This document shows positions 13,631 to 19,461 of a stretch of DNA of 19,461 nucleotides, in pieces. Under the pieces are notes generated by a model. The model searched no databases. It was not told the DNA's origin and saw only the letters and a list, made by a program, of their open reading frames with translations. The stretch's first letter is position 1, and each line of letters starts with the position of its first letter. The position numbers were made by a program, and so were the translations under genes. Source of the stretch: JAZDMK01 sp043800975 (GTDB lineage Bacteria; Bacteroidota; Bacteroidia; Bacteroidales; JAHJDW01); contig JAZDMK010000332.1 of assembly GCA_043800975.1 (NCBI GenBank), positions 1 through 19,461 on the forward strand, in the 5' to 3' direction.

Positions 13631-15943
13631 TTAAAATTTATTTTTTGATTGAAAATGATATGAGATTTCAAATAGAAAAACTCTTCCCGGCGAACGCGTG
13701 CCTTTTTCACTGATGTAAATTACATCAAAAATATTCTGCATGTTGAAAGCGATATTGAGTCCGTTAGAAAGTTTTTTATGAAGTTTTAGATTCCATTGTG
13801 ACAAGCCTTCAGCTTCGATCGTGTTTTCATCATCCGTCCAAACACTGCTTCTGTAAAAGAAAGTTAGTCCCGTATTCACGAAACGATTTTTCCAGAACAG
13901 TCCGCCAGTAGCCTGGTGAACGGGTACATCAATCAGGTACGTTCCGCTCAAATCTTTTCCATAATGACCTACTGTATCAAATTCTGTAACGACGGAATGA
14001 TTGAATGCGTATGTGCCACGGGCTTCCACATTTCTAAATAAAACAGCCGTAACCATTAATTCCGAACCGATGATTTCTGCTTTGCCAATATTGTCTCTCT
14101 TTAAAACGGGCTTCAGCTGATCACCTCCTGTATAGGTTGAATCACCGGTTCCAACAAAATACATCAAATCATTTCCGATGGAATAATAAAAATTGGGTTC
14201 TACAAGAATCGTTTTTTTAATTCGGAAACGAAATCCAACTTCCATATTATTGATGGTTTCCGGATTGAGGTAAGGATTTGCGATTTTCAAACCTTTGTTT
14301 ACATTTCCTGACCGGCAAAGATCATCCAGCATGGGAGGGCGGAAGCCACGTGAAAATAAAACGTAAGTACTGATTTTTTCGTTGGGTGTGTATCTCAGGC
14401 CTGCTTTGGGACTGAATGAATACCATTCTTTTGTCGGAAACAATCCCTGGAATGGAATCATGAAATCTGAAACAGCAGAAGGCTCTTCAATTACATAATT
14501 GCCTTTATAAAATTTTGCATAATCCATTCTTGAACTCAGAAGAAGTTTCAATCTGTTTTTAACCAAACTAATCTCATCATGGATAAACAATGCAGCAAAA
14601 TCAATCTTGCCGGAGTTTGTTAAAACATCAGTAGAAGTTTTATAAAAATCACTGCCTGTTACATTCCCATTTTTAAAATCGCCACCGATTGTCAGTTCCT
14701 GGTATGCTCCGATTTTTTTTAAAGCAGTGATGAACAATCCCGCATCTTCTTTATCACTGTCTGTGGTATAGAGCGTATACTTTCCGGTTTGTTTTTTGAT
14801 GCCTTCACTTTGTCGCTGATAGTTTTCAAGTTGGTAATATGCATATGCATCCACTTTGAATATACCGATCTGCGTGTTCCAGCGCAGGCGGGATGCATGC
14901 GTAGTGTATTTGTTGTATCCGCCATCCTCTGTATAAATTCTTCTTCCGTCACCACGAAAGTCGTCCCAGTAGCTGTATTCCGCTTCAATAAGACTGTTTT
15001 TACCATAGGTATATCCGCCTCTTATTCCTGCAGAATATTCTTCAAGATACGTTGGAACATACGTACTATCGGCCAGGCTGTCCGTTACATTTACATACCC
15101 GTCACCTTTTCTGTAAAAACCATGTGCTTTCCAGTAGAAGCCTTTATTTTTATCTGGTTTACCCATCAGAAAAGCAGATCCGCCCATTGTATTGTATGAT
15201 CCATAAAATGCTTTTAGCGAACCTTCCATTTTTTCTTCAGGTGTTCTGGTAACAATATTTACTAATCCGCTCATCGCATTTCCTCCATACAAAGCGGAAG
15301 CAGGTCCTTTGATGATTTCAATATGATCAATGTCATCCGGATCGATACGATTCCAGTTTACTGCACCTCCATCTGCTTTGTTCATGGGAGCTCCGTCAAG
15401 AAGGATGAGTGTGCGTTGTCCACCACTCAATCCGCGCATAGAAATACTAGAGCTTTTTGAAAAAATTCCAAACTCACGATCCACCACAACACCGGGAATC
15501 AGTATTAAAAAATCATCTGAGTTCAATGCAGAGTATCCTTCAATTTCTTTGGGGCGAATGATTTCTACTTTCCCCGGAACATCGCGCGAATCGCGGTAAA
15601 TTCGGGTTGCTGAAACAACAACCGCCGACATATCGATGATAAGTGGACGCAGTTGAATCGTATTATTTTCAATCAGCGATGAAATGGAAACAACGGTATC
15701 ACGATATCCAATGTGTGAAAAATAAATTTTAAATTTTTCCTGAGTAGAAAAAGACAATTTTATTTTCCCGGAAGAATCGGTTTGAAGTTTCATGTTTTTT
15801 GCTGGAATTCTGACAGTCGCTTTTGACAGAGGTTGCTGTGTTACCTGATCCAGAATACGAAGGTTTATTTGTGCAAACAAAGAATTTGTAATTGAAACAA
15901 AAATTATTACAAGCAGGATATGATATTTTTTTAAATGTATCAT
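13631..15943 (-). CDS. TonB-dependent outer-membrane receptor
   Basis: 770 residues. A signal peptide (ILLVIIFVSITNSLFAQ) is followed by a carboxypeptidase-regulatory-like beta-sandwich (NLRILDQVTQQPLSKATVRI and LQTDSSGKIKLSF), then the plug domain from about 110 to 235, with VVVSATRI, DDFLILIPGVVVDREFG, SMRGLSGGQRTLILLDGAP and IEIIKGPASALYGGNAMSGL. The rest is a 22-strand-type barrel with repeated aromatic beta strands and a final ISYHFQSKNKF. It imports a substrate using proton-motive force through TonB. The start overlaps the lipoprotein stop by four bases, so lipoprotein and receptor are a coupled pair. Substrate cannot be read. Its place within a Moco cluster behind a ModE-like regulator makes a molybdenum- or tungsten-linked ligand a reasonable guess only. 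Confidence 0.93.
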   Translation of the reverse strand: MIHLKKYHILLVIIFVSITNSLFAQINLRILDQVTQQPLSKATVRIPAKNMKLQTDSSGKIKLSFSTQEKFKIYFSHIGYRDTVVSISSLIENNTIQLRPLIIDMSAVVVSATRIYRDSRDVPGKVEIIRPKEIEGYSALNSDDFLILIPGVVVDREFGIFSKSSSISMRGLSGGQRTLILLDGAPMNKADGGAVNWNRIDPDDIDHIEIIKGPASALYGGNAMSGLVNIVTRTPEEKMEGSLKAFYGSYNTMGGSAFLMGKPDKNKGFYWKAHGFYRKGDGYVNVTDSLADSTYVPTYLEEYSAGIRGGYTYGKNSLIEAEYSYWDDFRGDGRRIYTEDGGYNKYTTHASRLRWNTQIGIFKVDAYAYYQLENYQRQSEGIKKQTGKYTLYTTDSDKEDAGLFITALKKIGAYQELTIGGDFKNGNVTGSDFYKTSTDVLTNSGKIDFAALFIHDEISLVKNRLKLLLSSRMDYAKFYKGNYVIEEPSAVSDFMIPFQGLFPTKEWYSFSPKAGLRYTPNEKISTYVLFSRGFRPPMLDDLCRSGNVNKGLKIANPYLNPETINNMEVGFRFRIKKTILVEPNFYYSIGNDLMYFVGTGDSTYTGGDQLKPVLKRDNIGKAEIIGSELMVTAVLFRNVEARGTYAFNHSVVTEFDTVGHYGKDLSGTYLIDVPVHQATGGLFWKNRFVNTGLTFFYRSSVWTDDENTIEAEGLSQWNLKLHKKLSNGLNIAFNMQNIFDVIYISEKGTRSPGRVFLFEISYHFQSKNKF

Positions 15944-16875
15944 GGCTGCTGTATTTTGATGGCTATTTCAACTGTGCCTGTATCTGTGCCATTAACCTGG
16001 ATCACTTTTAATAATCCATAACGGTAGGCGCTGGTTCGAAAAACAAAAACTTCACCGCTAACAAGATTTTTTGCTTTTCTCTTTGCCACGACGGCGTCAT
16101 AGGTTGCAAGGGCAAGACTATCATTTACAACAGCATCAAATTCAGAAGCAGTAAAAGTAGTTTCAATGAATCGGGTTTCATTTTTAGTTGACCAGTTTTG
16201 AAGACCAAACATGCCTGAATAAATCGATGTATCTATGTTTGCGCCGGGTGATGCAATGGTATTTTCATCGCCCCAATAATCGTAATAACAGCAAAGATCG
16301 ATTAGGCTTTGGTTGTTGTATGCCTGGGGTAGGAAGTAAAGCTGTTCGGGAATAAAGCTGAAAAAACTGCCAATAGATGTGTTCAGGTGTGCACCGAAAA
16401 CAACTGAGGGAATGTATAACACAGGCTGAAATATGAAAGCCGGATCTTTATGTAGGGTAAAACTGACTGATGCTTTCTGACGGTTATCATCCATGACTGT
16501 TACGGTTATTAAATCTTCGATTCCGACTCCTTTAATAAAAGTTTTATTCAAAGTAAAAGCATCCGAATACATTCCTGAATCAAAGACAACCTGATTATTA
16601 TTATTCGTGATTTTAATCGTCAGGTTGGTGATGGGAACAGATCCGGGTGTAACAGTAATGCTGAGTGTACTGAGTGTACCTGGCGCTAGAGTATCATGAT
16701 CTGCAAGCAAACCGCTGCCGCTATTCATGACAATGATGGGAGGGATAGGGTCGGGTTCCTTTTTGCAAGACGATATTGTCAATCCGATAAAAATGAATAA
16801 TACAGCAATTATTAGGAGCTTTAATAATTTTCTACGAGCGGTATTGAAATGCATATCGGGAATCATTTTCATCAA
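15940..16875 (-). CDS. lipoprotein partner of the TonB-dependent receptor
   Basis: 311 residues with the first ATG; Met codons at 16872, 16866 and 16854 are alternatives, and the last gives the most typical signal (MHFNTARRKLLKLLIIAVLF). TISSC then K-K-E-P is a clear lipobox with Cys37 as the lipidated residue. Residues about 50-145 look like an immunoglobulin-like beta-sandwich (TLSTLSITVTPGSVPITNLT, VVFDSGMYSD, ITVTVMDDNRQKASVSFTL). The second half, from about 146, has mixed strands and motifs such as LCCYYDYWGDE near 193-203, with no enzyme signature recognised. The four-base overlap with the receptor gene suggests the protein works with it on the outer membrane, as substrate-capturing lipoproteins do. 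Confidence 0.85.
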   Translation of the reverse strand: MMKMIPDMHFNTARRKLLKLLIIAVLFIFIGLTISSCKKEPDPIPPIIVMNSGSGLLADHDTLAPGTLSTLSITVTPGSVPITNLTIKITNNNNQVVFDSGMYSDAFTLNKTFIKGVGIEDLITVTVMDDNRQKASVSFTLHKDPAFIFQPVLYIPSVVFGAHLNTSIGSFFSFIPEQLYFLPQAYNNQSLIDLCCYYDYWGDENTIASPGANIDTSIYSGMFGLQNWSTKNETRFIETTFTASEFDAVVNDSLALATYDAVVAKRKAKNLVSGEVFVFRTSAYRYGLLKVIQVNGTDTGTVEIAIKIQQP

Positions 16876-16895
16876 GTATTAATATTTGATATACA

Positions 16896-17468
16896 TTATT
16901 GTTTTTTGATTTTTCCGAAAATAAAATATCCGAATGCGGCGCCGACTGAGCCAAACAGGAAGTGTGACAGGATGGGAAAACCGGGACCTAATAATAATGA
17001 GTTGAACGGAAAGCCAGTTGTCTGCATTATGAAAAACCGAATTACTGGAATAGTAGCATAAGCTAAACCGCCAGCCAAAGCCAGAATGATCAGTTTGAAA
17101 TAAAATTTATCAGTACGAATAAAATTATAAAAGAAATCCATAATTATTCCCGGAAGCAGAAAGGTGAGTGGCATAAATGGATTGTCAAAACCCCAGACGG
17201 GAATGAATGCAATCGCTGATGCACCCAGTGAAGAGAGGCTTGATGCATAACGATAATTTGAAAAAACGCGACCTGCCATGAACAAAACCATAAATTCAAC
17301 ACCATGACGGCCGGGGAGTTTCATCGGCATGCGAAGATGAACATGCAGCACAACAGCCAGCATGCCCAGTCCCATAAGGAACAGCACTTGCAGGATATTT
17401 CCGCTCAGGCTATGAGGAAACAGACTGTATGAACTCTTTTGAAGCGATTTTCCAGTGTTCGTAATCAT
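16896..17468 (-). CDS. six-helix membrane protein, possible ECF-type substrate-binding component
   Basis: 190 residues from the ATG at 17466-17468. The frame is open to 17645, but that part is antiparallel in character to nothing known and overlaps the preceding gene fully; the chosen start still overlaps it by 59 bases. About six membrane segments are visible: ILQVLFLMGLGMLAVVLHVH, VEFMVLFMAGRVF, SSLGASAIAFIPVWGF, LTFLLPGIIMDFFYNF, LIILALAGGLAYATIPVI and ILSHFLFGSVGAAFGYFIFG. Charged or polar residues cluster in RMPMKLPGRHG. Length and helix count resemble S-components of energy-coupling-factor vitamin/metal transporters, but no A/T components are nearby, so this is a weak guess. Co-directional within the Moco cluster. 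Confidence 0.7.
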   Translation of the reverse strand: MITNTGKSLQKSSYSLFPHSLSGNILQVLFLMGLGMLAVVLHVHLRMPMKLPGRHGVEFMVLFMAGRVFSNYRYASSLSSLGASAIAFIPVWGFDNPFMPLTFLLPGIIMDFFYNFIRTDKFYFKLIILALAGGLAYATIPVIRFFIMQTTGFPFNSLLLGPGFPILSHFLFGSVGAAFGYFIFGKIKKQ

Positions 17469-18147
17469 GTTCGTCTGATTTTTCTGCAAATATGATAATT
17501 TTTCCTTTATACAAAACAGGTCTTGGCCATTTTCCGGTATCGATCTGTTCGTCAGAACCAATCGACAGACCCTCCGTAGATTGAAGGTCATCGAACTGAA
17601 TGATTTTTTCAAGTTCACTGCGGGTGAATGTGCCGGTGGTTTCACGCAGGTTTTTCATCCAGAGGAAGCGCCCATCACATGCGGTTTTACGAAGACCCAC
17701 GGCAGCTAATGCACCAATCGCACCGCCGCGAGTTCCGATTAATCCTTCCAAGTGAATACCTTTTTTCCTGGCAAGAGGAAAAGAATTTTCAAGCAATAAA
17801 ATTTTTCTTTTTGCATTTTGCCCCCAGAGAATAATTTCTTCATCGATCTGTTCCGGTTCAGCAACGCACAATCCGGAATCAGATCCTTCTGCACTTTCAC
17901 GCAAAAGAAAATCCCTGCAATAAGTTGTGATCGCATTTCTATCTTCTACATCATTCACTATTAAACAAGCGGAACTGTTATGTGATGTATAAGGAATACC
18001 GGGATCCACCAACAACTGGTGACGGGTCACATGATAGGGTTTGCCAAGCTTGTGTTCTGAAATTTCTTCCGCCATTTGGCGAATGCGAAAACCCGTACCG
18101 CGGCTTTCCAGATTATCTGTATCATCAATGGCAATGTAAAGCTGCAT
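17410..18147 (-). CDS. TiaS-like 'IDDTD' protein (DUF1743-related)
   Basis: 245 residues. The N-terminus YIAIDDTDN (4-12) matches the nucleotide/metal-binding start of archaeal TiaS, which attaches agmatine to a tRNA. LLVDPGIPYTSHNSSA (45-60) corresponds to the TiaS R-LNPNIP-KTRGN block, and GTRGGAIGALAAVG (138-151) to its GIIGALAAIG block. The OB-fold and zinc-ribbon tail of full TiaS (about 420 residues) are absent, so tRNA modification is unlikely. It starts one base after the ModE-like gene and overlaps the membrane-protein gene. The setting points to a role in Moco metabolism or its transport, perhaps as an ATP-dependent enzyme acting on a small ligand. Family resemblance is by motif; the function is unknown. 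Confidence 0.8.
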   Translation of the reverse strand: MQLYIAIDDTDNLESRGTGFRIRQMAEEISEHKLGKPYHVTRHQLLVDPGIPYTSHNSSACLIVNDVEDRNAITTYCRDFLLRESAEGSDSGLCVAEPEQIDEEIILWGQNAKRKILLLENSFPLARKKGIHLEGLIGTRGGAIGALAAVGLRKTACDGRFLWMKNLRETTGTFTRSELEKIIQFDDLQSTEGLSIGSDEQIDTGKWPRPVLYKGKIIIFAEKSDEHDYEHWKIASKEFIQSVSS

Positions 18148-18148
18148 G

Positions 18149-18520
18149 TTATTTATAAAGTTCTTTCAGGAAAGATGAAAAATGAGAATGCACTGTTTTT
18201 TCCAGCGTGGATTTAAAACGCAGATAGGCAGTCAGCCAGTGACGGCCTTTGTCGGTAAGGACTGTACTTCCTCGTTCACTGCCACCGCGGTGTTTTTCAA
18301 TGAGTGCAACACCAAGCAGGTCTTCCATTTTTTTGAGATCACCCCAGGCTTTGCGGTAACTGATGTTTTGTTGTAATGCAGCAGCACGCAACGATCCGGT
18401 TTCCTGGATGGTTTTCAGAAGCGTCCATTTTCCGTCACCCATAATGCCTTCCCCTTTTCCGGATTCAAGCCATATCTTGAAATGAACCGAAATATCGGGT
18501 TTACACTTGTGCGTACTCAT
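18149..18520 (-). CDS. ModE-type winged-helix DNA-binding protein
   Basis: 123 residues. The helix-turn-helix region has the ModE signature: GDGKWTLLKTIQETGSLRAAAL (28-49), NISYRKAWGDLKKMEDLLGV (52-71), EKHRGGSERGSTVLTDKGR (75-93). ModE regulators control molybdate transport and Moco genes. The C-terminal Mop/TOBE molybdate-binding domains of full ModE are absent, so sensing must come from a partner or another ligand. It lies 2 bases after the small CELGCF protein and one base before the TiaS-like gene, so it probably regulates the following cluster. Confidence 0.9.
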   Translation of the reverse strand: MSTHKCKPDISVHFKIWLESGKGEGIMGDGKWTLLKTIQETGSLRAAALQQNISYRKAWGDLKKMEDLLGVALIEKHRGGSERGSTVLTDKGRHWLTAYLRFKSTLEKTVHSHFSSFLKELYK

Positions 18521-18522
18521 GA

Positions 18523-18708
18523 TTAAAAACAGCCGAGTTCGCAGTGGTGAATCTTGATCTTTTCATCATTGCAGAGCTTTCCCATTTCCGCATAAGAAAT
18601 CTTCAACTTTTCTGCAATTCTGCGTGCATCGGTGCAGGTAAGACGAAGCTTGCCTTCTTTTTCGACAGCAACTTTGTGGATCTCGAGTAATACTTTTTCT
18701 TTATCCAT
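18523..18708 (-). CDS. small four-cysteine protein (CELGCF tail)
   Basis: 61 residues from the ATG at 18706-18708; an upstream in-frame start at 18735 would overlap ppnP by 16 bases. Cysteines lie at C25, C46, C56 and C60, the last two in HHCELGCF at the very end. The middle, TDARRIAEKLKISYAEMGKLC (26-46), reads like a helix-turn-helix of the winged-helix kind. A metal or Fe-S sensing role is possible. It precedes the ModE-type gene by 2 bases, so it may be the missing sensor for that truncated ModE. I recognise the general CxLGCF tail but cannot name a characterised family. Confidence 0.7.
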   Translation of the reverse strand: MDKEKVLLEIHKVAVEKEGKLRLTCTDARRIAEKLKISYAEMGKLCNDEKIKIHHCELGCF

Positions 18709-18719
18709 CCTGATCTGTA

Positions 18720-19001
18720 TTATTTGTAAAGACAAAGATACGCCGTTTCAACCGCTACTTTCAGCTGAAACTTGGTGTCTTTCTCTACAATAAATGTATC
18801 ACCTGCATTAAATGTTTTCCATTCAGCAGCGCCGGGAAGCATCACGGTAAGTGCACCCGAAACAACCGTCATGTATTCTATACAGGAAGTGCCGAATTCA
18901 TAATCGCCGGGAGCCATGACGCCAACGGTAGCAGGACATTCAGCAGTTTGAAAAGCAATCGATTTTACTTTTCCGTCGAAGTATTCGTTTGTCTTGAACA
19001 T
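18720..19001 (-). CDS. ppnP: pyrimidine/purine nucleoside phosphorylase PpnP
   Basis: 93 residues, a one-domain cupin. It matches the YaiE/DUF1255 family that phosphorolyses purine and pyrimidine nucleosides: NEYFDGKVKSIAFQT (5-19), ATVGVMAPGDYEFGTSC (24-40), EYMTVVSGALTVMLPG (42-57), FNAGDTFIVEKDTKFQLKV (64-82), ending CLYK. Length is typical. Cytoplasmic nucleoside salvage enzyme. It is followed by the small cysteine protein gene after 11 bases from its chosen start, so it may share a transcript with the ModE group, although no functional link is obvious. Confidence 0.93.
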   Translation of the reverse strand: MFKTNEYFDGKVKSIAFQTAECPATVGVMAPGDYEFGTSCIEYMTVVSGALTVMLPGAAEWKTFNAGDTFIVEKDTKFQLKVAVETAYLCLYK

Positions 19002-19010
19002 ATTTTATGA

Positions 19011-19038
19011 GTTATTGGTTATTAGTTATTCGTTATTT
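19011..19038. repeat. four tandem copies of heptamer GTTATTN
   Basis: GTTATTG, GTTATTA, GTTATTC and GTTATTT run back to back directly upstream of ppnP. It is a short low-complexity tandem repeat in its probable leader; a length-variable promoter element is conceivable. Confidence 0.75.
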
Positions 19039-19044
19039 GTTTTT

Positions 19045-19070
19045 CACGCTAAGACGCTAAGATCGCAAAG
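19045..19070. repeat. CGCTAAGA-type interspersed repeat
   Basis: CACGCTAAGACGCTAAGATCGCAAAG contains two copies of ACGCTAAG and one related TCGCAAAG at about eight-base spacing. Similar ACGCTAAGACGCAAAG strings are common in intergenic regions of diverse bacterial genomes. Together with the heptamers it fills most of the 111-base ppnP-thiS gap. Confidence 0.5.
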
Positions 19071-19112
19071 GTTTTTAAACCATAAATCCAACTTCAAAAA
19101 TTATAAATCAAA

Positions 19113-19316
19113 TCATCCTCCGCTCATCAAATGAATCACATCTACCTTATCCCCATGCTTAACAATGGTGGCTTCGTACTGATCCTTTTTCACAAGTATT
19201 CCGTTCACTTTTATAATAAGCAGTTTGAACGAGAACTTCTTTTCATCCAGCAGCTGCCTTATCGTCATCGAATCTGCATTGAATTCCTCGGGGTTTGTAT
19301 TTAAAATGATCTTCAT
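19113..19316 (-). CDS. ThiS/MoaD-like sulfur carrier protein
   Basis: 67 residues from the ATG at 19314-19316; an in-frame TTG at 19328 is less likely. It has a ubiquitin-like beta-grasp fold: TIRQLLDEKKF, IIKVNGILVKKDQY, then KHGDKVDVIHLMSGG. The C-terminal Gly-Gly is the site of adenylylation and thiocarboxylation. VNG-LV and the IHLMSGG end are more ThiS-like (thiamin thiazole synthesis) than MoaD-like, but with the Moco cluster close by a molybdopterin-synthase carrier is not excluded. No ThiF/MoeB, ThiG or MoaE is in the window. Confidence 0.85.
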   Translation of the reverse strand: MKIILNTNPEEFNADSMTIRQLLDEKKFSFKLLIIKVNGILVKKDQYEATIVKHGDKVDVIHLMSGG

Positions 19317-19461
19317 TATTATTTTCAATTATTCACTTCATTGTTTGTTTTCAAATGTGTTCATGCGCTCGCTATGCTCGGCTTTCAATCTTCAATTTAC
19401 AATTTAATACAATTATTTTTTTGACTTTTCAGAATATATATTTGATTTGATAGTTTTGGCA
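19317..19461. other. A/T-rich intergenic stretch at right edge
   Basis: No open frame of note on either strand. It contains a GCTCGCTATGCTCGGC stretch (19363-19382) and TTCAATCTTCAATTTACAATTT-like low-complexity sequence (19383-19405). On the plus strand TATATTTG at 19437-19444 matches TAnnTTTG and could serve a gene beyond the right edge; the nearest TTTG (19420-19423) is spaced 13 bases away, too close for a standard -33 box. Confidence 0.4.

Noticed and set aside
13621..13710. 30-codon N-terminal extension of the type IX-secreted protein
   Set aside because: The signal peptide begins at the internal Met (13620); the extension lies in the receptor gene.
17469..17645. 59-codon N-terminal extension of the six-helix membrane protein
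   Set aside because: It lies wholly inside the TiaS-like gene and is hydrophilic without conserved motifs.
19317..19461. TPP riboswitch before the ThiS-like gene
   Set aside because: None of the conserved TPP-box strings (CTGAGA, ACCTGAT-type) is present in the leader.

Overview
The window comes from a member of the Bacteroidota. The evidence is a C-terminal type IX secretion sorting domain (12736-13620), a TonB-dependent receptor with an N-terminal carboxypeptidase-regulatory-like domain (13631-15943), an ORF6N-domain protein, A/T-rich start regions without clear Shine-Dalgarno sequences, and TAnnTTTG-type -7 boxes in gaps. The genus cannot be told. Every supported gene lies on the minus strand, so transcription runs from the right end to the left end. 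No gap longer than about 150 bases lacks a gene. No tRNA, rRNA, CRISPR array or insertion sequence was seen.

Right end (about 19.3-18.1 kb): a ThiS/MoaD-like sulfur carrier, a gap with short repeats, then ppnP (nucleoside phosphorylase), a 61-residue cysteine-bearing protein, and a ModE-type DNA-binding protein without a molybdate-binding domain.

Middle (about 18.1-8.8 kb): a tightly packed molybdenum-cofactor (Moco) region. In transcription order it holds a TiaS-like 'IDDTD' protein, a six-helix membrane protein, a lipoprotein, a TonB-dependent receptor, a type IX-secreted protein, a P-loop NTPase (possibly MobB-like), moeA, an unusually short moaA, moaC and a MOSC-MogA/MoaB fusion. Together these provide pterin synthesis, adenylylation and metal insertion. 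The envelope proteins and the ModE-like protein suggest a linked and regulated uptake function, but no ModABC transporter is present. MoaE and MoeB/MoaD partners must lie elsewhere.

Left-middle (about 8.8-5.2 kb): ORF6N-domain protein, HD-domain protein, small secreted protein, SSAT-like acetyltransferase and a monofunctional aspartate kinase, closely spaced and probably partly co-transcribed.

Left end (about 5.15-0 kb): the most unusual part. Seven consecutive paralogous genes of 202-220 codons encode proteins with one N-terminal membrane segment, a linker, and a cysteine-rich domain. That domain carries an invariant GAMCY motif, two CxxC knuckles 39-40 residues apart, and further conserved cysteines. 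The array sits behind a candidate promoter and a leader hairpin. It ends by overlapping the start of a radical SAM enzyme gene that runs off the left edge. I do not recognise the paralog family. An array of membrane-anchored cysteine-rich proteins coupled to one radical SAM enzyme is the best candidate here for an undescribed system, perhaps a maturase and its substrates.
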